From Nitrospinae bacterium CG11_big_fil_rev_8_21_14_0_20_45_15 (GTDB lineage Bacteria > Nitrospinota > Nitrospinia > Nitrospinales > VA-1), in assembly GCA_002787235.1 (NCBI GenBank), contig PCWG01000001.1:1-64000 (forward strand): a stretch of DNA of 64,000 bases, given 5' to 3'. Shown one piece after another: positions 1-8,367 of this stretch. The translations under genes and the position numbers were made by a program. Position 1 is the first letter of the stretch. Each line of letters begins with the position of its first letter. The notes under the pieces are model-generated. The model ran no database searches and was not told where the DNA came from. It worked only from the letters and a program-made list of their open reading frames with translations.

Positions 1-7
1 AACTTGA

Positions 8-583
8 TTAGTTGTATGTAAACGCATAGCCCGTTGCCTCCCACGCTAGTGGGCCGCTTGCGTCGCGTTTCTCGATGCGCGATCCGTTGCCGTCGTAGAC
101 GTAGCTCTGGATGAGGTCACCGACATTGCTGTAGCCATTGTACCATGCGCTCGAACCAGACACCGTTTGCCGATCGGCATTGCCCAATCGGGTCGGAAAA
201 TACGCGACCTGCTTCAAATACATCGAAGACATGTCCTGATGGCCCGGTATGTGACCCAACCTGAGCGTCGTCAGTCCCGATGGAACGGAACCTGTCAGAT
301 CGTTATTTACGTTTGTACCGTTCAATGAATCCGAAAAATCATTGGTATCCCATGTTAGAGAGTAGCCAAATTCTGTATCATTTGCTATACCTCCCGCACT
401 GCTTCCGAATTGTTCAACGCCCGCATTGTAGACCTGATTCGTCAACTGATTGCCGTAGACATCGATTTTATTCGTGGACGTTCCGTCATCAATCGCAACA
501 AACGGCGCGTTGCCCAGTGTTGCTACGTCTGTCAATTTTAGCAGATAGGAAATTGGAATCCAACCGGGGTGGGGGGCCTTCAA
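8..583 (-). pseudogene. LamG/concanavalin-like C-terminal fragment, 5'-truncated
   Basis: About 190 residues that look like the end of a LamG or concanavalin-A-like lectin domain. The visible hallmark is the segment QVAYFPTRLGNADRQTVSG, which matches the usual last strand of such domains (ayyPxRLsnaeLqalt). The only start in frame is a TTG at 583, and reading further upstream meets a stop within about 50 bases, at the hairpin behind the neighbouring cytochrome gene. The expected N-terminal half of the fold and any signal peptide are therefore missing. The tail after the lectin segment (YVYDGNGSRIEKR) is RHS-like at best. I read it as a decayed or rearranged remnant of a larger surface or phage-type protein; it could still be expressed as a short protein. 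Confidence 0.45.
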
Positions 584-609
584 ACAAAAATAGTTAGCGG
601 GATTGGGTG

Positions 610-637
610 CCCCTGAAAAATTTTATTTTTTCAGGGG
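610..637 (-). terminator. Terminator hairpin after the cytochrome c gene
   Basis: An 11-bp perfect stem (610-620 with 627-637) with a 6-base A/T loop lies 7 bases beyond the stop of the leftward cytochrome gene. The U-rich tract is inside the right arm and not after it, so termination strength is uncertain. It also forms the upstream edge of the truncated LamG fragment. Confidence 0.55.
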
Positions 638-644
638 ACGCAAT

Positions 645-1307
645 CTAGTTTTTAAAGCAGTCTTTTATTCTCAATGCGATGATTGCCAGATATTGTTTAT
701 TGTCTTCCTCGCCTTTGGTCAGGCTGACGTGAACGCGCACCAATCCTGTATTTTCTTTTTTGAAAGTTTTCAGCAAGTTGATGAAGTTGGGTGTCAGGGT
801 CAGTTCTCCTGCCTTGACGCTGGTTGTAACAAAATTCTCTTTGTCACTTTCTATTTCAAAATGCCCGCCAACTTCTACGTTATCCAACGAAATGACTTGT
901 GGGGTATCCACGCAGGTGTTTACGGTCATATAATTTTCAGTTAAAAAAGTTTTTACATAGGCAATGACATCGTCAATTTGCTTGTCGCTCAAGTTAAAGG
1001 CAGGCATGCCAGATGATGGGATGCCTTCTTTGATTGCGGCATACATGCTTTGATAAGGGATTCGATTCATTTCTTTATAAGAGGTAAAATTTCTAGGTTT
1101 GGGATTCAATCCATCCGCTAAAAAACCATCTCCCATACCCTGATAGCCGTGGCACATGACGCATCCCATTTCTTCAAATATCAATTGTCCCTCTTTTAAA
1201 GGCGGTGACTCTGGAAAGCTGTTCTTGGTTTTGGAAGATGTGAAACCTGTTAGTACTAAAAATAGGCCTAAAAAATATACGACGTTCTGGATACTGATTT
1301 TCTTCAA
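645..1307 (-). CDS. Secreted monohaem cytochrome c with extra C-terminal domain
   Basis: A 220-residue protein with an N-terminal signal or anchor segment (residues 1-23), a class I cytochrome c domain (about 36-125) with haem-binding CVMCH at 49-53 and the probable distal ligand Met101 in SGMPAF, then about 90 residues that I do not recognise, containing two cysteines (132 and 217). The core carries GDG...LNPKPRNFT, shared with the small cytochrome at 8368-8739, so the two domains are related. It should act as a periplasmic electron carrier. The start is TTG at 1307, chosen because AGGGAA lies about 8 bases upstream and the signal peptide follows directly. It stands alone, with a hairpin behind it. 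The partner redox enzyme is not in the window. Confidence 0.85.
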   Translation of the reverse strand: MKKISIQNVVYFLGLFLVLTGFTSSKTKNSFPESPPLKEGQLIFEEMGCVMCHGYQGMGDGFLADGLNPKPRNFTSYKEMNRIPYQSMYAAIKEGIPSSGMPAFNLSDKQIDDVIAYVKTFLTENYMTVNTCVDTPQVISLDNVEVGGHFEIESDKENFVTTSVKAGELTLTPNFINLLKTFKKENTGLVRVHVSLTKGEEDNKQYLAIIALRIKDCFKN

Positions 1308-1593
1308 TTTATAGTTCCCTTTGTTGTTTTAAATTTTTAATGTGACGTCTTTGAATGTGTTGGTTCTCTGAGAGGGCAATGCGAGTTTTTTGCTGTAAAC
1401 TTTGGTTTTTTTTGGGGGAAGGGATAATTTTAAAAATACACAAATCACTGTATTAATAGTAACGCTATTCTGTTGGGAAATCTATGGGAGAACAAACATT
1501 TTTTGAAGAATCGGATGCAATCCTGCATTGGAGGGTTGAGCTCAGTCCGTTTTAATTGCTTGATATGAATTTCGTTTGATGGGAGTTGAAATT

Positions 1594-2094
1594 TTATAAT
1601 GGATTTTTGTTCCTTTTTTTCTCCAGGCGGCGTTGTTTTCGCATTTCATTTTCAGCGATCATTTCTTTAATTTGTTTTTCTAGTTTGGATACCTGCTCCA
1701 TCGTCGCGCGGAGACGATGGATAACGATTTTCAGGATAATCATCAATCCCTGAGGTTTGTGTTTGCATAGAAATGAAAGTTGCTCTTCGGTTATTTCTGA
1801 CAGTTTGCATTCTTCCAATGCAACCGCTGTCACTGAGTAAGTGGATTTTTCGATCAATGACATCTCTCCCAGAAGGGCCTTGCCTTCCAGGATCGATATG
1901 GATATTTTTTCTCTTTCTTCCGTGGTTTTAAATATTTCTATGGAACCGGATTTGAGCAAATAAGCGCATCGACCGGGATCCCCTTGTTTGAATATAATAT
2001 CTCCCTTCTTAAATATTTTTTCTTTTAAATCAGGATCACGTCTTTCAATCTGCCTTCGATCTTCTCTGCGGCGGTCTTCTTCTTTGTCTATCAA
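1594..2094 (-). CDS. Small cyclic-nucleotide-binding (CNMP) domain protein
   Basis: A 166-residue soluble protein. A highly charged N-terminus (residues 1-22, mostly Asp, Glu and Arg) leads into one CRP-type beta-roll: IIFKQGDPGRCAYLLKSGSIEIF, then LLGEMSLIEKSTYSVTAVA, which is the phosphate-binding cassette. A coiled-coil, Lys/Arg-rich tail follows (about 130-166). There is no helix-turn-helix, so it is not a CRP/FNR transcription factor. It may bind cAMP or another cyclic nucleotide, or serve only as a beta-roll adaptor. The start is TTG at 2094, with AGGAGGT 7 bases upstream, the best ribosome binding site nearby. It lies 97 bases downstream of the ZIP-CNMP transporter on the same strand and may act with it. 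Confidence 0.85.
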   Translation of the reverse strand: MIDKEEDRRREDRRQIERRDPDLKEKIFKKGDIIFKQGDPGRCAYLLKSGSIEIFKTTEEREKISISILEGKALLGEMSLIEKSTYSVTAVALEECKLSEITEEQLSFLCKHKPQGLMIILKIVIHRLRATMEQVSKLEKQIKEMIAENEMRKQRRLEKKRNKNPL

Positions 2095-2191
2095 GCACGT
2101 ACCTCCTGAATGGGGGATATCCTTATAGCCATTATACTCGATATGGTTATGGATTCCTAAAGGATAACTTGAATCCGCCTGATAATGTTTT

Positions 2192-3520
2192 TCATGCGGC
2201 CATGATTTTAACGACCAAAGCGGACAGAAATCCTCCCAGAGTTGAAAGACCGATGATGGAACCGCCCTGCTCGAAAGCTTCTGGCAACATGGTCTCGGCG
2301 ATCATCGTCAGCATCGCTCCGGCGGCAAGGCTTTCGATGCCCACAATGAAGTACATAAAATTTCCTGTGGGTTCGGCGGGGAATATAACCGCTCCGATTA
2401 AAGCACCGATCCCGGTCATAAGGGTTATGGAGCCCCACATGGCGTAAATTTTGGTTGTTTTCATGCCCTGGGCTTTCATACTCAGAGCACTGGACATTGA
2501 TTCTGGAAAGTTTGCGAGAAACACGCCTGCGATGAATGCGAGGCTCATACCCGATGTGCTGGCGGCCAGCATACCGATGACCAGAGATTCCGGGATGCCG
2601 TCCAGCAGGATCCCCAACCAGATGGCCAGGCCGGCACCTCCAGTTTTTTGAGATTCTTCGTGGATTTCTTTGATGCTGACGGAGGTGGATTCGTTCTCAA
2701 GGTGACGCAGAGTCTGTTCTTTCCAGTGCGCATTTATTTGCAGGTGGCGGTGTTCCAGCGAATCGATTCGCTCAGTGCTCAGTTCTTTCAATGCGGACTT
2801 CAGCTCAACGCACTGCGTCATTACTTCCTGAATATCTTCTTTGCCGATTCGATAAACTTGAAGGTCTGTTTTGGCGATGGCATCGGCGGTGCGTGGAAAA
2901 CCACCGATGACTCCAAGTTCGCCAAAGGTGTTGCCTGTTTTAAGACAGGCCAGCAATTTGCCATCCGCATCGTTTGTCTCATGCAGGATGATGTTCACTT
3001 CTCCGTCGCAGATGAAATACATTTCCCTGGGATCATCTCCCTGTGAAAATATTTTTTCACCGGCGCGGTACTGGCCTTTTTTGATACGCCCGACTAGAAA
3101 TGCCATTTTCTCAGGTGGGACATATCGGAGGATTTCTATTTTTGACAATTCTTCAATCAGCTTGTTTTTGCGAGAAAATTTGAGGTAGCTTATGTATTGC
3201 CGGGCGGTGGAAAGATTGCGTAGAAAAGCACCTTTATTGTTCAACTGATTGTTAAGAAAATCAAAGAGGAGGCCGCCGGAGATAGCTCCAATGAGGGTAG
3301 CGATGAGGCTGGTCATGCCATGTTCGCGGACGTGGTGCGGAACGTGACCGAACAATTCGATGGTCAGCGCGAACAGCAGGGCTCCAGCTCCAAATGACAT
3401 GAAGACGGCATTGACTTTTCGACCCGGTTTTAACCACAAGCCAACAGCGGCACCGATCAGTAGAGATATTGCACTGAGTATTCCCCATAAAAAAGCTGAA
3501 GCACCGAGTGACAGGGGCAT
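2192..3520 (-). CDS. ZIP-family metal transporter with inserted CNMP domain
   Basis: A 442-residue membrane protein. Residues 1-95 form about three transmembrane helices of the ZIP fold. Residues about 120-255 are a complete CRP-type cyclic-nucleotide-binding domain (EKIFSQGDDPREMYFICDGEV, then GNTFGELGVIGGFPRTADA) in place of the usual variable cytoplasmic loop. Residues about 295-442 hold the remaining helices, with DGIPES and NFPES where ZIP proteins carry their HNxPEG metal motifs. Both canonical histidines are thus replaced while the glutamates remain. The ATG at 3520 has AAGGAGA just upstream. Gating of divalent-metal transport by a bound nucleotide is inference; altered ion selectivity is equally possible. 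Confidence 0.8.
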   Translation of the reverse strand: MPLSLGASAFLWGILSAISLLIGAAVGLWLKPGRKVNAVFMSFGAGALLFALTIELFGHVPHHVREHGMTSLIATLIGAISGGLLFDFLNNQLNNKGAFLRNLSTARQYISYLKFSRKNKLIEELSKIEILRYVPPEKMAFLVGRIKKGQYRAGEKIFSQGDDPREMYFICDGEVNIILHETNDADGKLLACLKTGNTFGELGVIGGFPRTADAIAKTDLQVYRIGKEDIQEVMTQCVELKSALKELSTERIDSLEHRHLQINAHWKEQTLRHLENESTSVSIKEIHEESQKTGGAGLAIWLGILLDGIPESLVIGMLAASTSGMSLAFIAGVFLANFPESMSSALSMKAQGMKTTKIYAMWGSITLMTGIGALIGAVIFPAEPTGNFMYFIVGIESLAAGAMLTMIAETMLPEAFEQGGSIIGLSTLGGFLSALVVKIMAA

Positions 3521-3544
3521 AGCGTCTCCTTGGAGGTTTCTGGA

Positions 3545-3898
3545 TTATATTACTTCAGACAAATCAGGAATTTTAAACACGCTGGATTTTTCTACCGACA
3601 TTTGATAGATGAACCCACCGTGAGGTTGATTGATTTCAGCTTCAAAGAAAATAAATTCGAAAATCTCATCGGCGCGTTCCGCCTCGACGATGACGGAGAT
3701 TACATCTACTTCGGCATAATTTCCATAACTCACTGCGTCAGCTACGGCAGTACTGCGTCCGCGACCGCGATGGATATTGCAGGTGTTGATATTTTTTTGT
3801 GCGTGCAGGCTTTCGACAATTTCTAACGCGCGGTCTTTGGGAAGAATTACGACAATTCGTTTGGGATTGTTGATGACGGGTGGTTCTGGTGGAGTCAT
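3545..3898 (-). CDS. PII-like protein, distal gene of DUF1538 operon
   Basis: A 117-residue protein with the ferredoxin-like beta-alpha-beta pattern of PII proteins: RIVVILPKDRALEIVESLHA, then a loop containing GRGRST, then VDVISVIVEAERADEIFEFIF. It lacks the PII signature tyrosine region, so uridylylation is not expected. Its ATG overlaps the end of the preceding PII-like gene by four bases (ATGA), which indicates translational coupling. With the neighbour and the DUF1538 protein it forms a three-gene operon. A PII-like protein encoded beside a transporter usually binds a small nucleotide and gates it; the ligand here is unknown. Confidence 0.75.
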   Translation of the reverse strand: MTPPEPPVINNPKRIVVILPKDRALEIVESLHAQKNINTCNIHRGRGRSTAVADAVSYGNYAEVDVISVIVEAERADEIFEFIFFEAEINQPHGGFIYQMSVEKSSVFKIPDLSEVI

Positions 3899-4275
3899 TT
3901 TTTTTCCTCCGTATTGTCAGGAGTTGTTTTCAAACGTTCCAGAATCTCAGGTGGAATGTAGGTGGCGGCTTTTTCTACCCGGGTGATGTACATGATGCCC
4001 ATCCCGGGAGTATCGAGATTGCCGGCAAAATACATTTTTTCAAAAATACGTTCCACCTGTTCGCTGGAAACGACAATGTTGATGACTTCTTTTTCAACAT
4101 CGACCGCGACACCTAAAATGCCAAGACGTTCTCGAACACCCATTCCACGTGCGAAATAAACGGTTGCGCCCTGTGCACCTGCTGACTTTGCCGCTACAAT
4201 TATTTTGTCGGCGGCACCTCTTTGCACGATACAGGTAATCAGTGCCACATCACTCAATACAGTTATTTTTCTCAT
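3895..4275 (-). CDS. PII-like protein, middle gene of DUF1538 operon
   Basis: A 126-residue PII-like protein: a first strand and helix (ITCIVQRGAADKIIVAAKSA), a glycine-rich ARGMGVRERLG segment where PII T-loops begin, and a second repeat (KEVINIVVSSEQVERIFEKM). The C-terminus is charged and disordered. It begins 5 bases after the stop of the DUF1538 gene and ends overlapping the next PII-like gene. The two PII-like proteins differ clearly in sequence, so a hetero-oligomer or two separate ligands is possible. The family assignment rests on fold pattern and context and not on a diagnostic motif. Confidence 0.75.
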   Translation of the reverse strand: MRKITVLSDVALITCIVQRGAADKIIVAAKSAGAQGATVYFARGMGVRERLGILGVAVDVEKEVINIVVSSEQVERIFEKMYFAGNLDTPGMGIMYITRVEKAATYIPPEILERLKTTPDNTEEKK

Positions 4276-4280
4276 GAAAC

Positions 4281-6047
4281 CTATGCCTCTAGGCCGTTGG
4301 TTAATAATTCTTCTTCAACATTTTTCTTTGATCTGGCCTGGTATTGGATCCAGAGTCCCATGGAAAGCACGGAGACAATCGGGCCAATAGAAGCCATGGA
4401 AAGAATTCCGAAACCTTCTACCGCATTGACGGCATCTCCAAAGCCCAGACCCATTGCTAGCACGAGTGGTACGGTAACGGGGCCGGTGGTCACTCCCGCA
4501 CTGTCCCAGGCCACGTTCACGAATTCCTCGGAAGAACAGTGTGTCAAGAAAATCCCCAACAAGTAACTGGGCAACAGGATGTAGCCGATGGGAATATCAT
4601 AAATTATTTTGACCAGACCCACTGCAATGCCGCATCCCACGCCAAAAGAAACCGAATACATGAGCATCTCTTTTTTAAAAGCACCGTTGGTAAGATTTTC
4701 TACAACCAGTCCCAATGCATTCAAGGCGGGTTCTGCGAGAGTGGCTCCAAATCCCAGTATCCATGCAAACAGGATGGCAACGGTGATGCCCATAGAATAA
4801 GTAAATAGCGGGGAATCTTTAATATGGTTCAAATGTGTGAAAGATGCGGGAACGAGACTCCCCGATTGACTGCCTAATTTGGCAAGGCCATAACTGAGCC
4901 CCAGGTTGAAAATGATCATCCCCAGAACAGAAAGGATCAAACCGTAAGTGACGATTCCTGACTCTTGCAGTTTTTCTTTGAGTACGAAAATCAGTACGAG
5001 GAATAAAAAAATCACCAGAGGAACAATGGCCTGCAATCCACCAATGATTTCTATATAGGGTGTGGTTTGATACCAGTTGATACTCTGTGTTGCCGCCGCC
5101 TGCGTGGATGCGGTATTCAAGATATCTTGCACGGAATAGTTGAAAGAAATATAGATCGACAACAGCATGACCGCTATGATTGGAAACAGGGAGGCCAGAG
5201 TCACGATCCCAAAACCAGAGAGGGAGGAACTCCCTTTTCCTGCGGCGGATGCAATGCCGATTCCGAGAGAAAGAACCAGAGGAACAGTGACAGGGCCCGT
5301 GGTTACGGCTCCGCAATCCCAGGCCAGTCCCAGTGTTTTAGCCAGATCGGGTTGGCTCATGCAATACAGGGTGAGCAAGAGAGTGGGACACAAGGTGGCA
5401 TAGATGATCGGTTTGAGGCTCCATCCATACAAAAATCGCAGGGTCCCCAAAACTGCGGCAAGGCCCACACCGATTCCCACCAGCAAAACCAGTGTTCCCG
5501 CCCACTGATTCAACAACACATAAAGATAGGGGGCCTTATGAATATCGACGATCGACCCTACGGTTTGTAACGCGCCAATGGCTGGTTCTGCAAAAGTCAC
5601 CCCGATACCGAGCAGAAATCCAATGAACAGGACGACAGGTAATTTTGATTTTTTAGGCAGACGGTTGCCAATCAATTCTCCAAAAGGCATCAGGCCGAGT
5701 TTCAAGCCTTCCATAAAAACCATCAGCCCAATGATAACGGCAAACAGTCCCCATACAATGATGGCGTGGTCCAAAACCTCTTGTCGAAGAATAAGAACCT
5801 GAAACAGGACGAGATAAAGTGCCAAGGGTACAACGGCACGCACCTGGGCCTGAAGCCTGACGCTGATATAGGGTGACAGGAGCTTGGCAACATCAATGCT
5901 TCTCAGGTGAATCTTTTTCGGATGGAAAGGGATTTCTTGACCCGAAGAGTCCAGAACGGGCTTGGGAGTCAGCTCATTATAGCTGATCGTTTTTTGGTTG
6001 ATTTTTATTTCGCGTGTGAAATCACCAAATCGTATTTGTTGATTCAT
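4281..6047 (-). CDS. Double DUF1538 multipass membrane protein
   Basis: A 588-residue integral membrane protein made of two homologous halves after a cytoplasmic N-terminus of about 70 residues. Each half contains an AEPA motif (GVTFAEPAIGAL and GATLAEPALNAL) and a nearly identical signature (AVTTGPVTVPLVL and GVTTGPVTVPLVL), the mark of the DUF1538 family. As I recall, two-gene DUF1538 proteins (UmpAB) from Halomonas behave as Na+/H+-type antiporters; here both halves are in one chain, so cation/proton exchange is the best guess. It is first in an operon with two PII-like genes 5 bases downstream. The ATG at 6047 lacks a strong ribosome binding site. Confidence 0.85.
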   Translation of the reverse strand: MNQQIRFGDFTREIKINQKTISYNELTPKPVLDSSGQEIPFHPKKIHLRSIDVAKLLSPYISVRLQAQVRAVVPLALYLVLFQVLILRQEVLDHAIIVWGLFAVIIGLMVFMEGLKLGLMPFGELIGNRLPKKSKLPVVLFIGFLLGIGVTFAEPAIGALQTVGSIVDIHKAPYLYVLLNQWAGTLVLLVGIGVGLAAVLGTLRFLYGWSLKPIIYATLCPTLLLTLYCMSQPDLAKTLGLAWDCGAVTTGPVTVPLVLSLGIGIASAAGKGSSSLSGFGIVTLASLFPIIAVMLLSIYISFNYSVQDILNTASTQAAATQSINWYQTTPYIEIIGGLQAIVPLVIFLFLVLIFVLKEKLQESGIVTYGLILSVLGMIIFNLGLSYGLAKLGSQSGSLVPASFTHLNHIKDSPLFTYSMGITVAILFAWILGFGATLAEPALNALGLVVENLTNGAFKKEMLMYSVSFGVGCGIAVGLVKIIYDIPIGYILLPSYLLGIFLTHCSSEEFVNVAWDSAGVTTGPVTVPLVLAMGLGFGDAVNAVEGFGILSMASIGPIVSVLSMGLWIQYQARSKKNVEEELLTNGLEA

Positions 6048-6426
6048 GAAGGCTCATTCTATCAATTAACAGATAGTTTTTATTTTTTTGTCCTGCATAA
6101 GTTAGAGGCTTGCATAACGGTAAATATTCCCGAATGAGGTCCTCATTGCTCCACCAATGTATGGGTGAAACGTTGATATTCCCGTGATTATAACATGGCA
6201 AGGTGTGAATTGTTGACTCCGGGAAGTTGTCAGCGTTTGTGGTTTTTTTAGAAACGTTTGGATTAAAGGATAGAGTCTGGCTTATACTTCTGAAGCAGTG
6301 AGGTGATTTTAGTTTTGTTCGGTTTAAATTATCAAATGGACTTTTGACTTGCATGATTCACGAAATGTATTTTCCCTCATTGCATCCTCATTTTCCCCGC
6401 GCATACTAAAATTTGAAGGATAAGAC
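6048..6426. other. Divergent intergenic region (379 bp)
   Basis: Between the leftward DUF1538 operon and the rightward UPF0178 gene. It is AT-rich and should hold both promoters. A TATAAT-like hexamer reads leftward near 6182-6188, but with no convincing -35 box. No RNA gene or supported coding region was found; the ORF on the minus strand across it has no ribosome binding site or recognisable product. Confidence 0.5.
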
Positions 6427-6873
6427 ATGAAGATATGGGTGGATGCAGACGCATGTCCCAAGGCAGTCAAAGAGATTTTGTTTCGCGCGTCCGAGCGCGC
6501 GCAAATACAAGTGACATTTGTTGCCAATCAATCGATCCACCTGCCAAAGACCGCTTTACTTGATTTGATCCAGGTCGGGCAGGGTGCGGATATCGCCGAT
6601 GATGAAATTGCGAACAAATGCGAAGCCGGAGATTTGATCATCACCGCAGACATCCCTTTAGCCGCGCGTGTTGTCGAAAAAGGCGCATGGGCACTCGATC
6701 CGCGAGGGACGATGTACGACAGCAATAATATCGGACAAATATTGAGTCTGCGAAATTTCATGGACAGCCTGCGTAGCAATGGCGTCGAAACCGGAGGCCC
6801 CAACGGTTTTGGTCAAAAGGAAAAACAAAAGTTCGCCAATGCGCTGGACAGATTCATTGCACAGAATGGATGA
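6427..6873 (+). CDS. yaiI: UPF0178 family protein
   Basis: A 148-residue protein of the UPF0178/DUF188 family, recognised from the N-terminal MKIWVDADACP and the later DLIITADIPLAARVVEKGA and ALDPRG segments. The conserved aspartates resemble the acidic pocket of PIN-like nucleases, but the cellular role of the family is not established. Length matches the family. AAGGATAAG lies just before the ATG. It stands as a single gene between a divergent operon and an amino-acid symporter. Confidence 0.9.
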   Translation: MKIWVDADACPKAVKEILFRASERAQIQVTFVANQSIHLPKTALLDLIQVGQGADIADDEIANKCEAGDLIITADIPLAARVVEKGAWALDPRGTMYDSNNIGQILSLRNFMDSLRSNGVETGGPNGFGQKEKQKFANALDRFIAQNG

Positions 6874-7015
6874 AAATTTGAGTGACTTATTTAAAAAATA
6901 ATTTCAGTCTCTTGATTATCCCCGCCCTAAGATTGAATTTATGAGATTCCAAAGTATGATGGACTCAGTACTCAGGGCATTTGATTTTAATCTTTTCATG
7001 TTTTGAACATAAATA

Positions 7016-8365
7016 ATGAATCAATTTTTTGCATCCTTTGCGAGTTTGATGTGGGGACCCTGGCTTCTCATTCTTTTGTTGGGAGTGGGAGTCTGGTTGA
7101 CGATTTGTCTCAAGGGCATCCAGTTTCGTCATTTATTTTATGCACTGCGTCTGGTTTTTTCAAAAGAGCGAAAAGGCGAGGGCGACATCTCGCATTTCGG
7201 TTCCCTCATGACAGCTCTCGCCGCGACCGTTGGCATGGGCAATATCGCAGGTGTCAGCACGGCTGTGGCTCTGGGGGGACCCGGTGCTATTTTCTGGATG
7301 TGGGTGACGGGTCTGCTTGGGATGGCGACAAAATATTCTGAAGGTTTTCTTGCGGTCAAATTCCGGACGATCAATGCCGAAGGCGAAATTTCCGGCGGCC
7401 CGATGTACTATCTGGAAAAAGGTCTCGGAAAAAAATGGTTGGGTGTTTGTTTTGCGGCCTTCGGTGCTCTTGCCGCGTTTGGCATTGGCAATATGATTCA
7501 AGCCAATACAACCGCGATTGCGGTCGAAGAGTCCACCGGGCTGAATGCTTTCTCTGTCGGTGCGGGTCTGGCCATTTTGACCGCATTGGTGGTCATTAAA
7601 GGAATCAAGCGCATTGCAGATGTGGCGAGCTATCTGGTGCCCGTCATGGTGAGCATTTATTTTATAGGAGCGGCTATTGCGATATTCTCGAATTTAGACG
7701 GATTGGGGGCGGGCATCCAATTGATTTTCGAACATGCCTTCACTGGCACTGCGGCTACCGGAGGGTTTATTGGAGCCAGTCTGACGCAAACCATCCGTTA
7801 TGGAGTGGCCCGGGGTCTGTTCTCCAACGAATCGGGAATGGGGAGTGCGCCCATCGCCGCCGCCGCCGCTAAAACGAATCATCCCGGCAAACAAGCCCTG
7901 GTTTCAATGTCTGGAACTTTTCTGGATACGTTGGTGATTTGCTCCATGACTGCGCTAGCACTGGCGTCTTCAGGTGTCTGGGTATCTGGCGAAACCGGAG
8001 TGGCTCTCACCATGCAGGCTTTTTCCACAGGTTTGCCCGGCCATTGGGGAAACTTGATAGTGACTCTTGGCTCCATCACTTTTGCTTTTTCAACCATATT
8101 AGGCTGGGAATATTACGGAGAGAAATGTTTTGAGTACCTCTTTGGCAATAAATGGGTTCACTATTACCGCTATGTCTGGGTGTTAATTGTATTTCTTGGT
8201 GCCGTGGTCAAGCTGGAACTGGTATGGAATTTTTCCGATGCGATGAATGCCTTGATGGCCGTTCCCAATTTGATCGGATTGATTTTATTGAGCACGGCTC
8301 TGAAAAAAGATTCTCAGCTGTTTGAAGCTGGGGTCCGCGATGGTTCTATAGGTAAATTTGATTGA
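7016..8365 (+). CDS. AgcS-family sodium:alanine/glycine symporter
   Basis: A 449-residue membrane protein of the alanine-or-glycine:cation symporter family, with about 11 transmembrane helices. The family motif is clear around residues 65-110: TALAATVGMGNIAGVSTAVA followed by ALGGPGAIFWMWVTGLLGMATK. The segment ARGLFSNESGMGSAPIAAAA is also typical. It should import a small neutral amino acid with Na+ across the inner membrane. No glycine riboswitch is visible in the 140 bases upstream, and the ribosome binding site is weak. It converges on the small cytochrome gene with only 2 bases between the stops. Confidence 0.92.
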   Translation: MNQFFASFASLMWGPWLLILLLGVGVWLTICLKGIQFRHLFYALRLVFSKERKGEGDISHFGSLMTALAATVGMGNIAGVSTAVALGGPGAIFWMWVTGLLGMATKYSEGFLAVKFRTINAEGEISGGPMYYLEKGLGKKWLGVCFAAFGALAAFGIGNMIQANTTAIAVEESTGLNAFSVGAGLAILTALVVIKGIKRIADVASYLVPVMVSIYFIGAAIAIFSNLDGLGAGIQLIFEHAFTGTAATGGFIGASLTQTIRYGVARGLFSNESGMGSAPIAAAAAKTNHPGKQALVSMSGTFLDTLVICSMTALALASSGVWVSGETGVALTMQAFSTGLPGHWGNLIVTLGSITFAFSTILGWEYYGEKCFEYLFGNKWVHYYRYVWVLIVFLGAVVKLELVWNFSDAMNALMAVPNLIGLILLSTALKKDSQLFEAGVRDGSIGKFD

Positions 8366-8367
8366 AT

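Noticed and set aside
6022-6354. 110-codon minus-strand frame in the DUF1538 upstream region
   Set aside because: It overlaps the DUF1538 start, has no ribosome binding site and amino-acid composition unlike a folded protein.
6874-7015. Possible glycine riboswitch before the AgcS symporter
   Set aside because: No conserved glycine aptamer core could be found in the spacer.
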